Shown piece after piece: positions 6,380-11,021 of a DNA stretch of 11,021 bases; position 1 is the first letter of the stretch; every line of letters starts with the position of its first letter. Source of the DNA: Baffinella frigidus (lineage: Eukaryota; Cryptophyceae; Cryptomonadales; Baffinellaceae); the NCBI GenBank assembly GCA_026770585.1, contig MU648065.1:8108-19128 (forward strand), written 5' to 3'. The position numbers and the translations under genes are program-made. The notes under the pieces were generated by a model. It was given only the letters and a program-made list of their open reading frames with translations. It made no database searches and was not told where the DNA came from.

Positions 6380-6663
6380 TGACATTAGGGAGTTGTAGCT
6401 CTGCCTGAAGCGTCCTGTCTGGGTTCTGCATAGAAAACGTTTCTACCGCTCATGGCAGCTCTCCCTCGGTCCACTCCGAGCCACAAGATTTCAGCTAAGT
6501 CAACCAGCTCACCTAAGTCAACTTTCCTCTGTTTTCGTTTAGATGGACCTGGCCACTATGGACGGCATTTGACTAAAGGCGCTGGCTTTCAGGGGGAGTT
6601 GACTTGGGCGAAATGTTCTGACTCCGAGTGCAGTCAGCTTGACAAACTATTCGCACCTTCATC

Positions 6664-6749
6664 AGGTGAAGAAAGTGAGTGAGTGAGAGAGAGAGATAGA
6701 TAGAGAGAGAGAGAGCGAGACAGAGAGAGAGAGAGAGATAGAGAGAGAG

Positions 6750-6789
<40 letters not shown>

Positions 6790-6826
6790 GGCGCGTTTGG
6801 GAGCGCTCGGCTGGTGCAGAAACGAG
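6664..6826 (+). pseudogene. NEK-like glycine-loop exon, copy b, split by a GA tract
   Basis: Left end: TCATCAG, then GTGAAGAAA, matching the first three codons of the best copy (GTCAG, GTGAAGAAA). Right end: GGCGCGTTTGGGAGCGCTCGG then CTGGTGCAGAAACG, reading GAFGSARLVQKR against GAFGSAWLVRKR. The 10 bases between, CTGGGACAGG in the best copy, are replaced by about 115 bp of GA-rich microsatellite. The glycine loop is destroyed in this copy although both exon ends survive in the right order. Confidence 0.68.
6673..6788. repeat. GA microsatellite inside a kinase exon copy
   Basis: Starts as GTGAGTGAGTGAGAGAG, then GATA and long GA runs to GAGGGAGAGG. It could have grown from GAAGAAA-CTGGGACAGG by slippage. 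On the minus strand it yields an Ser/Leu-rich open frame that is not a gene. Confidence 0.92.
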
Positions 6827-6866
6827 TCTCTCTCTCAGGCTGGTGCTGGTGCACTCGAAACGAGTC

Positions 6867-7016
6867 TTATCCCAGAAAAGGGATTTTTAAATTCGTTTTC
6901 TTAAGTTAATCCCCCTTCAAATTTGTCATCTTATGCGCAGAGAAAAGAATAAGTTGACGAATTTGTACAGGAATTGACTTAAGAAAACGAATATAAAAAT
7001 CCCTTTTCTGAGATAA
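6867..7016. mobile_element. MITE, 150 bp, hairpin type (family 1, copy 1)
   Basis: Ends TTATCCCAG and CTGAGATAA with arms of about 65 bp (AAAAGGGATTTTTA, TTCGTTTTCTTAAGT and complements). The 4-bp target duplication AGTC lies at 6863-6866 and 7017-7020. Removing the element and one AGTC restores CGAGTCTCTCTCTCAGG, which exists intact just upstream near 6823-6840. It has no coding capacity. Confidence 0.88.
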
Positions 7017-7029
7017 AGTCTCTCTCTCT

Positions 7030-7046
7030 CAGGGGGGGCGAGAGTG
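7030..7046 (+). pseudogene. Trace of kinase lysine exon start
   Basis: TCTCTCTCAG is followed by GGGGGGCGAGAGTGATG, close to the start of exon 2 (TCCAG, GCGGGGCCGAGATGG at 8166). The trace is short and could be chance in this G-rich context. Confidence 0.3.
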
Positions 7047-7131
7047 ATGTAGCCCTCCCAGCATGCCTAGCGGCCGTGTTGGGATGAACAAAGGCCTCCC
7101 TCTCTGCCCTCAACCCTTACCCCTGTTTCAG

Positions 7132-7172
7132 GCGACGAAACTGGGACAGGGTCACTTTCCGGGGGGCGAGAT
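7132..7172 (+). pseudogene. NEK-like glycine-loop exon, copy c, interrupted by a MITE
   Basis: After a strong acceptor (TACCCCTGTTTCAG) the frame reads ATKLGQGHFPGGE; KLGQG matches the best copy exactly, then the loop diverges. The sequence runs into GGGGCGAG, where the family 1 MITE copy 2 is inserted, and resumes with ATGGTGACC. Read across the insertion, GGCGAGATGGTGACC would give GEMVT, as at the start of the lysine exon (AEMVT), so glycine-loop and lysine-exon sequence may be fused here without an intron. Confidence 0.6.
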
Positions 7173-7322
7173 TTATCTCAGAAAACGAGTTCTAAAACTC
7201 GTTTTCTTAAGTCAATTCCCCTACAAATTCGTCAACTTTTTCTTTACTCTCCGCACAAGTTGACAAAATTGTAAGGGAATTGACTTAAGAAAACGAGTTT
7301 TAGAACTCGTTTTCTGAGATAA
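7173..7322. mobile_element. MITE, 150 bp, hairpin type (family 1, copy 2)
   Basis: Ends TTATCTCAG and CTGAGATAA, arms of about 68 bp containing GAAAACGAGTTCTAAAACTC and TTAAGTCAATTCCC with near-perfect complements. Target duplication AGAT at 7169-7172 and 7323-7326. Length equals copy 1, and both share AAGTTGAC and GGAATTGACTTAAGAAAACGA in the right arm. Each arm itself holds a small palindrome. The better-preserved arms suggest a more recent insertion than copy 1. Confidence 0.9.
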
Positions 7323-7347
7323 AGATGGTGACCCTTGTGAGTCACCG

Positions 7348-7450
7348 ATGCTCTCTGCACGCCAAACCCCGAACATCGACACCCTGGGTCAGGTGAAGAA
7401 ACTGGGACAGGGTGCGTTCGGCAGCGCATGGCTGGTACGGAAGCGCGACG
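7348..7450 (+). CDS. NEK-like protein kinase, glycine-loop exon (best copy)
   Basis: The frame begins MLSARQTPNIDTLGQV and continues KKLGQGAFGSAWLVRKRDG. LGQGAFG is the G-x-G-x-x-G ATP-binding loop of protein kinases, followed by the beta-2 strand AWLVRKR. LVRKR just after the loop is typical of NEK-type kinases. The last codon is split after one base at a GT donor (CGACG/GTCCACC). Either the ATG at 7348 is the true start, with a 14-residue leader typical in length for NEKs, or the exon begins at 7393 after the acceptor-like GGGTCAG; the other copies keep TCAG before GTGAAGAAA, which favours 7393. It joins in frame to 8166-8239. The intron after it is an AACCCTC array. Confidence 0.75.
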
Positions 7451-7456
7451 GTCCAC

Positions 7457-7471
7457 CCTCGACCCTCGACC

Positions 7472-7502
<31 letters not shown>

Positions 7503-7506
7503 GACC

Positions 7507-7587
<81 letters not shown>

Positions 7588-7590
7588 ACT
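7457..7590. repeat. AACCCTC heptamer array in the first kinase intron
   Basis: About eighteen CCCTCAA or CCCTCGA heptamers in register, starting 6 bp after the exon donor. Heptamer units give frames without stops, so the open frame continues from the exon (PSTLNPQ repeats), but this is intronic read-through. CCCTCAA is one base from the telomere-type CCCTAAA. Confidence 0.92.
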
Positions 7591-7649
7591 CTCACCCATA
7601 AACCTTGGACTGCCCCTGCACCCTAGACCTGAAACTCTCAACTGTAAGG

Positions 7650-7677
7650 AGCGGGTGGCTGGTGCGGAAGCGCTATG
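7650..7677 (+). pseudogene. NEK-like glycine-loop exon, copy e (3' end)
   Basis: AGCGGGTGGCTGGTGCGGAAG then CGCTATG/GTGAAC reads SGWLVRKRYG with the same split last codon and a better donor (GTGAACC) than the best copy. The loop-coding half is missing; CTGTAAGG precedes it. The copy lies 200 bp after the best copy. Confidence 0.7.
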
Positions 7678-7678
7678 G

Positions 7679-8160
7679 TGAACCCTCAACCCTCAATCAA
7701 CTCTCAACCCTTCTCGCTGAAGCGCAAACTTTCAATCATAAACCCTAAACCCTGAACCCTAAACCCCTAAACCCTAAACCTTTCTCGCTAAACCGTAAAC
7801 CTCAAACCCTAAAACCTTGACCCTAAAACCAAACCCCTAAACCCCAACCCTAAACTCTAAACGAGAGGGGGGCGAGACGGTGAACCCTAAACCCTAAACG
7901 ATGCTCAGTTTACTTTATCCCTCTCAACCCTCAACCCGAAACCCTACACTATCAACCCTCGACAAACCCTCAACCTTCAACTCTCCACCCTAAACCCCAA
8001 ACCCTACACCCTAAACCTTCAACTCTCAACCCTAAACCCTAAACTCTGCACCCTAAACCTTACACTCTCAACCCCACCCGCTGAACTTTAACTTTGAAGC
8101 CTGAACCCTAAACCCTAAACCCTAAGCCCTAAACCTACAACCCCAAACCCCACACCCTGA
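7679..8160. repeat. CCCTAAA / CCCTCAA degenerate telomere-type array
   Basis: Dense CCCTAAA, CCCTCAA, CCCCAAA and CCCTACA variants on the plus strand, C-rich strand sense to the kinase. A block GAGAGGGGGGCGAGACGGTG at 7864-7883 resembles the kinase lysine-exon start (GGGGCCGAGATGGTC) and TTCTCGCT words recur near 7709 and 7785. The array runs directly into the acceptor of the exon at 8166. Confidence 0.88.
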
Positions 8161-8165
8161 TCCAG

Positions 8166-8239
8166 GCGGGGCCGAGATGGTCACAAAGGAGATCAACGTT
8201 TCAGGAATGTCGCCAAAGGAGCTTTTAGGCGCCCAGCAG
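8166..8239 (+). CDS. NEK-like protein kinase, lysine exon, copy A (best)
   Basis: After CTGATCCAG the exon completes the split Gly codon and reads GAEMVTKEINVSG, then MSPKELLGAQQ. VTKEI corresponds to the VAIK motif: the Lys binds ATP phosphates. KEI followed by N-x-S-x-MSPKE is the hallmark of NEK kinases (KEINIS-x-MS-KE). The exon ends in phase 0 at CAG/GTGCCG and joins in frame to 10313. Reading on past the donor stays open for 27 codons (VPSFYYLYRESATFG...), a segment conserved in the other units. The exon is 74 bases. Confidence 0.82.
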
Positions 8240-8341
8240 GTGCCGTCCTTCTACTATCTGTACCGCGAATCGGCCACTTTTGGCGATATTCAAAGGTTTC
8301 TGGTACCAAGGAGCGGTTAGATGGGCAGAAGTTGACTTATA

Positions 8342-8416
8342 CGGGTGGTCGAGATGGTCACTAAGGAGATCAACGTCTCGGGGATGTCGCCAAAAGAGCT
8401 TTTAGGCGCCCAGCAG
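8342..8416 (+). pseudogene. NEK-like lysine exon, copy B (no acceptor)
   Basis: Reads EMVTKEINVSG, then MSPKELLGAQQ: protein identical to copy A over 22 codons. The five base differences are all at silent third positions (ACA/ACT, GTT/GTC, TCA/TCG, GGA/GGG, AAG/AAA). The donor (CAG/GTTCCC) is present but the upstream ATACGGGTGGTC has no AG at the expected acceptor, so it may be unspliceable as it stands or use a different acceptor. It could be an alternative exon or a recent copy from a functional paralogue. Confidence 0.72.
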
Positions 8417-8619
8417 GTTCCCACCGAGACCTAAAGTTGACGGAGGGTCCACTTTTGCTTTCAGACGTCCCAATCTCGAGATTTGTCTCGGTGCGCAGCG
8501 CTCTTCGAGGGCGTGTCTTTCTATTATCTGTACCGCGAATCGGCCACTTTTGGCGATGTGGAAAGGTTTCCTGGTACCAAGGAGCGGTTAGATGGGCAGC
8601 AAGTGACTTATCCGTTGGG

Positions 8620-8687
8620 CGGAGATGGTCAGTAGGGAGATCAACATCTCGGGAATGTCTCCCAAGGATCTCGAGGGCGCCAAGCAG
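8620..8687 (+). pseudogene. NEK-like lysine exon, copy C (Lys to Arg)
   Basis: Reads AEMVSREINISG, then MSPKDLEGAKQ, with donor CAG/GTACCG. The ATP-anchoring Lys is Arg (VSREI), which in protein kinases normally removes activity. Other changes are conservative (Thr/Ser, Val/Ile, Glu/Asp, Gln/Lys), and LEGAK is nearer to the usual NEK sequence than LLGAQ. No AG acceptor is seen in TTATCCGTTGGGC. No stop or frameshift is present. Confidence 0.68.
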
Positions 8688-8867
8688 GTACCGTCCTTCT
8701 ACTATTTCCACCGCGAATCGGCCACTTTTGGCGCGAATTGGCCGCTTTTGGCGATGGTGAAGGGTTTCTGGTACCGCCGAGCGGTTAGATGGGCAGCACG
8801 TGACTTATCCGGGGGGCTACCAGGAATTTACGGGAAAGCAACACACCGGGGATTAGCTAGACGGTCA

Positions 8868-8962
8868 ACATGTCGAGATAGGGACGTCGAGATAGGGACG
8901 TCTGAATGTCGAGATAGGGACGTCTGAAATCAACATGTCGAGATAGGGACGTCTGAAAGCAA
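8868..8962 (+). repeat. GTCGAGATAGGGACGTCTGAA tandem repeat
   Basis: Four GTCGAGATAGGGACGTC units, spaced 16-30 bp. The last runs into AAAGCAAAAGTTCAC, the head of the next repeat. The joint GGACGTCTGAAAGCAAAAGT is present in exact reverse complement at 8450-8469, inside the lysine exon copy B flank. Confidence 0.85.
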
Positions 8963-9515
8963 AAGTTCACTCCAAAAGGCTGCTAGTTGGAGATTTTGGT
9001 TTAGGGTTTACGTGTTCGCTCCTCAACTAGGTGTTCGCTCCTGAAGCCTTTCGAAGTTCACTCCAAAAGGCAGCTAGTCGGAAACCCCGGTTTCACGGAA
9101 ACCCCTAACTCCACTAAACCCTAGGGACGTCTGAAAGCAAAAGTTCACTTCAAAAGGCTGCTAGTTGGAGATTTTGGTGTTCGCTCCTCAACAAGGTGTT
9201 CGCTCCTCAACAAGGTGTTCGCTCCTGAAGCCTTTCGAAGTGAATCCTGAAGCCTTTTGAAGTTCACTCCAAAAGGCAGCTAGTCGGAAACCCCGGTTTC
9301 ACGGAAACCCCTAACCCCACTAAACCCTAATCCGAAATCAGGAGGTTCACTTCAAAAGGCTGCTAGTTGGAAACCCCGGTTTCCAGGAAACCCCAAACTC
9401 CACTAAACCCTGAAGCCTAAACCCTAAACCGTTCACTTCAAAAGGCTGCTAGTCGGAAGTGAACTATGTTCACTCCAAAAGGCTGGTAGTTGGAGATTTC
9501 GGTTTCCCGGAAACC
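8945..9515 (+). repeat. Roughly 180-bp tandem repeat with TTCACTCCAAAAGGC
   Basis: Order in a unit: AAGCAAAAGTTCACTCCAAA, GGCTGCTAGTTGGAGATTTTG, GTGTTCGCTCCTCAAC, CCTTTCGAAGTTCACTCC, GGCAGCTAGTCGGAAACCCC, GGTTTCACGGAAACCCC, CACTAAACCCTA. Near-complete copies start at 8949 and 9134; shortened ones at 9344, 9430 and 9468. CCCTAAA links separate units. No coding sequence is seen from 8820 to 9720. Confidence 0.85.
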
Positions 9516-9524
9516 ACGAAGCCT

Positions 9525-9720
9525 ACTAAACCCTAAACCCACTTAATGCAAACCCCTAAACCAGGAGGTTACAGTTAAACCCTAACCAGGATTCAGGCTC
9601 CTAAACCCCTAAAACTCTAAACCGTACACCCTACACCCCACACCCTACACCCTACACCCTTCACCCTACACCCAACACCCAACACCCTACACCCGAAACC
9701 CGAAACCCGAAACCCTACCC
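9525..9720. repeat. CCCTAAA then CACCCTACA array
   Basis: Telomere-type variants on plus lead through CACCCTACACC and ACCCGAAACCCGAAACC into CCTACCCAG, the acceptor of the next exon copy. The same ACCCGAAACCCGAAAC-AG form ends the introns before the reticulon exons on the other strand. Confidence 0.85.
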
Positions 9721-9722
9721 AG

Positions 9723-9758
9723 GAGGCGAAAGTGGTGGGCAAGCTCAACGAAGTCAAC
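9723..9758 (+). pseudogene. NEK-like helix-C exon, copy A (truncated)
   Basis: After CCCTACCCAG the exon reads EAKVVGKLNEVN, matching EVKVLGKLNHVN of the best copy, then passes into a 30-bp tandem repeat. The Glu that opens the exon is the expected helix-C glutamate. The conserved His-x-Asn-Ile-Val turn is lost. Confidence 0.68.
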
Positions 9759-9759
9759 G

Positions 9760-9849
9760 GTGGGCAGATTTTGTACCAGGACGGTAACTGTGGGCAGATT
9801 TTGTACCAGGGAAGTAACAGTGGGCAGATTTTGTACCAGGACGGTAACT
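9760..9849. repeat. 30-bp tandem repeat, three units
   Basis: GTGGGCAGATTTTGTACCAG plus GACGGTAACT, at 9760, 9790 and 9820; the middle unit differs at about four bases. It starts inside helix-C exon copy A and keeps its frame for one unit; AGTGGTGGGCAAG in that exon may have seeded the repeat. Confidence 0.92.
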
Positions 9850-9910
9850 GAACCGCGGTTGACTGACCCAGATGCCTGCGCTGCGCACGTGCGCCGCGCA
9901 GTTATAACCC

Positions 9911-10038
9911 GGTTATGAGGCTCTTGGTCAGGTTAGGAGCCTCGTTGTTGGTTTGCGGTGTGAGGTGCGTCTCTTGTACCGTACCTCAAACCTCAAACCA
10001 ACACCGAGGCTCCTCACCTGACGAAGAGTCTCATAACC
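9911..10038. mobile_element. Hairpin element with about 45-bp arms
   Basis: GGTTATGAGGCTCTTGGTCAG, AGGAGCCTCG and GTTGGTTTG pair with CAAACCAAC, CGAGGCTCCTC, CCTGACGAAGAG and CTCATAACC. The loop is about 37 bp. No target duplication can be fixed because the flanks are repetitive. The right arm alone is found again at about 10258-10293, ahead of the next exon copy. Likely a MITE or a remnant. Confidence 0.65.
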
Positions 10039-10052
10039 TGAACCCTACCCAG

Positions 10053-10097
10053 GAGGTGAAAGTGCTGGGCAAGCTCAACCACGTCAGCATCGTGAAA
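10053..10097 (+). pseudogene. NEK-like helix-C exon, copy B (truncated)
   Basis: After CCCTACCCAG it reads EVKVLGKLNHVSIVK, then NPEP and a stop in CCTGAACCCTAA repeat. Against the best copy there are five base changes in 45, four silent and one Asn to Ser. The 3' half (MTDDFIHQ) and the donor are lost. Confidence 0.75.
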
Positions 10098-10260
10098 AAT
10101 CCTGAACCCTAATCCCCAAACCCCAAACCTAAAACCCTAAGCCGCTGCCGAGCGAGGAGCGAACACCTTAAACAGGTTTCAAAGACTTTCACCTGAAAGC
10201 CAAGACCAGATTCTGGCCCTGACTGTCTTATATGTGCAGGGTTCGTTCGTGAGAGGCAAG
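10098..10260. other. Inter-exon sequence, no gene seen
   Basis: Begins as CCCTAAT/CCCAAAC repeat and then becomes unique sequence, with GAACACCTTAAACAGG and a purine/pyrimidine mix. A minus-strand open frame of 159 codons covers this and the next exon copy but is only the complement of the kinase exon plus repeats. Confidence 0.5.
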
Positions 10261-10312
10261 AGCCTCCTAACCTGACCAAGCCCCTCATAACCTGAACCCT
10301 TTTCTCTACCAG

Positions 10313-10382
10313 GAGGTCAAAGTGCTGGGCAAGCTCAACCATGTCAACATTGTCAAAATGACCGACGACTTCATCCATCAAG
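10313..10382 (+). CDS. NEK-like protein kinase, helix-C exon, copy C (best)
   Basis: Following TTTTCTCTACCAG the exon reads EVKVLGKLNHVNIVK, then MTDDFIHQ, and ends after one base of a Gly codon at CAAG/GTCC. The opening Glu is the helix-C residue that salt-bridges the catalytic Lys. L-x-K-L-x-H-x-N-I-V is the canonical kinase turn into beta-4, and DDFIHQ matches the NEK 'ESF-E' strand. It accepts exon 2 in phase 0. The hinge, catalytic loop (HRD) and DFG exons are not in the window and should lie to the right if the gene is whole. Confidence 0.8.
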
Positions 10383-10413
10383 GTCCTTTGAGCGTTTGAC
10401 CGACCCCCGATCT

Positions 10414-10452
10414 GTACCAGGGGAGGGACCGAAACGCGACCCCTCCTGGTAC
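10414..10452. repeat. Inverted repeat GTACCAGGGGAGGG
   Basis: GTACCAGGGGAGGG at 10414 and CCCCTCCTGGTAC at 10440-10452 pair with one bulge around GACCGAAACGCGA. It lies 31 bp after the best helix-C exon donor. The words GATCTGTACCAG and GTACAAAT resemble the 30-bp repeat at 9760 (TTTTGTACCAGG). Confidence 0.65.
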
Positions 10453-10480
10453 AAATCCGGTGTATGAATAACCCGTCAAG
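10449..10480 (+). pseudogene. Remnant of helix-C exon 3' end
   Basis: GTACAAATCCGGTGTATGAA then CCCGTCAAG/GTCATTTGAT aligns with 10604-10648 and keeps the CAAG/GT donor. The TDDFIHQ codons are mostly gone. Support comes mainly from the shared donor and the GATCCCGAT downstream. Confidence 0.4.
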
Positions 10481-10603
10481 GTCATTTGATCTGATCCCGA
10501 TATTTAAATCAAATTCTCGGAGATTTGGAGAGTTGGAAATTACGGCTAGGTTTTGTGGATAATCCAGCGATCTCCACTCAATTTCCACATAACCTAACCG
10601 TCA

Positions 10604-10648
10604 TGTACAAACCCGTTTAATGAAAAGGACCGACGACCATCCATCAAG
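10604..10648 (+). pseudogene. NEK-like helix-C exon, copy D (3' end, frameshifted)
   Basis: AAAAGGACCGACGACC-ATCCATCAAG/GT matches AAAATGACCGACGACTTCATCCATCAAG/GT of the best copy with one substitution-type change and a 2-base deletion that breaks the frame. The donor is kept. The 5' half of the exon is absent, complementary to copies A and B which lack the 3' half. Confidence 0.7.
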
Positions 10649-10679
10649 GTTTTGTTTATCGTCGGGGGCCAACCCCCGA

Positions 10680-10815
10680 TTTCTAGCTCTGCCTGAGTTG
10701 GGTTGACTCACCGTTTTCGCTCCAAAAGTTGACGAATTTGCACCAACCCCCCGGGGAATTGACTTCCGGTCTCGCCAAATTGGGCCAGACCAAACCGTGT
10801 GAGACAGAGCTAGGA
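10680..10815. mobile_element. Decayed hairpin element
   Basis: TTCTAGCTCTGCCTGAGTTGG on the left and TGTGAGACAGAGCTAGGATC on the right are partly complementary. The centre carries AAGTTGACGAATTTG and GGAATTGACTT, shared with the right arm of MITE family 1 (6951-6980). It may be a diverged relative. TAGCTCTGCCTGA also occurs near 6396. Confidence 0.45.
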
Positions 10816-10921
10816 TCTGTGCCAGGGGGGGGCGGGCGGACAGCGACACCCCTGGTGATTTAAATCAAATCAGGATCCGCGGCGATAGACTCAGGGAGGC
10901 TTTTGATGTCTGGGAGGCGAC

Positions 10922-11021
10922 ACACATACATACATACATACATACATACATACATACATACATACATACATAACATACATACATACATACATACATACAT
11001 ACATACATACATACATACATA
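10922..11021. repeat. CATA tetranucleotide microsatellite
   Basis: About 24 CATA units to the window end, with one shift at 10970 (CATAACATAC). Nearly uninterrupted, so likely polymorphic in length. Confidence 0.97.

Larger units (their letters stand above)
8240..8815 (+). repeat. Tandem units carrying the lysine exon (about 175-285 bp)
   Basis: Each unit has the exon, then CTACTATCTGTACCGCGAATC, GGCCACTTTTGGCGA, CTGGTACCAAGGAGCGGTTAG, ATGGGCAG and GTGACTTATCC leading to the next exon copy. Flanks lie at 8240-8340, 8513-8620 and 8688-8815. The third flank holds a small internal duplication (CGAATTGGCCGCTTTTGG). After the last unit the next exon is lost (CCGGGGGGCTACCAGG). The flank remains open in the exon frame in copy A, with changes between units that are mostly silent or conservative (Ile/Val, Gln/Glu). 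Confidence 0.85.

Noticed and set aside
6452-6682. Plus-strand 76-codon frame MAALPRSTPSHKIS...
   Set aside because: Includes the direct repeat also found at 6083 and ends in the glycine-loop copy b and GA tract; no family recognised. It could be a leader exon, but nothing supports it.
7457-7590. Tandem peptide repeat protein (PSTLNPQ units)
   Set aside because: The AACCCTC array begins just after a good splice donor and equals the intron repeat found elsewhere; the open frame is due to a heptamer without stops.
10109-10588. Minus-strand 159-codon frame
   Set aside because: Complement of helix-C exon copy C and its flanks; the plus strand shows the real kinase motif with splice sites.
1-11021. 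CRISPR array, prokaryotic operon or prophage
   Set aside because: No regularly spaced direct repeats with unique spacers, no ribosome binding sites, no Cas or phage proteins; exon-intron structure and TTTAGGG repeats indicate a eukaryotic nuclear genome.

Overview
This is nuclear, non-coding-rich eukaryotic DNA. No bacterial operon, rRNA, tRNA, CRISPR array or long intact gene is visible. Short GC-rich exon-like islands with GT-AG borders sit in a mass of telomere-type repeats (TTTAGGG/CCCTAAA and decayed forms), microsatellites, minisatellites and small hairpin (MITE-like) elements. The TTTAGGG type and canonical introns suggest a green alga or another plant-type-telomere protist with a large, repeat-loaded genome. 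A prasinophyte such as Cymbomonas is a guess only.

Two gene remnants or gene parts can be read. On the minus strand (about 808-1961) there are six copies or part-copies of one exon encoding the start of a reticulon homology domain. The best copy (1475-1559) reads VDLVHWKDPKESAVVF followed by VTTLAAIYMLAW. On the plus strand (about 5995-10648) there are repeated copies of three consecutive exons of a NEK-like serine/threonine kinase N-lobe: the glycine-loop exon, the catalytic-lysine exon and the helix-C exon. The best copies (7348-7450, 8166-8239, 10313-10382) join in compatible phases (1, 0, 1) into a continuous N-lobe. The rest of the kinase would lie beyond the right edge.

Layout: 1-800 telomere-like and ACCGTTAC repeats; 800-1965 reticulon exon array (minus); 1965-5050 tandem and dispersed repeats, including a 104-bp inverted repeat pair and a family marked by GTGACACGACCAGGCACTT; 5078-5490 a possible first exon on the minus strand; 5495-5990 an AT-rich patch then featureless DNA that could separate two divergent genes; 5995-7680 glycine-loop exon copies with three 150-bp MITEs; 7680-8160 CCCTAAA array; 8166-8815 lysine-exon array; 8870-9720 other tandem repeats; 9723-10650 helix-C exon array; 10922-11021 a CATA microsatellite.

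The most notable theme is that the same process has hit two unrelated, oppositely oriented genes. Single short exons, with their telomere-like intron flanks, have been copied several times. In both genes the C-rich strand (CCCTAAA-type) is the sense strand. Some duplicated exons differ only at silent positions, so at least some copies seem to have been under protein-level selection.
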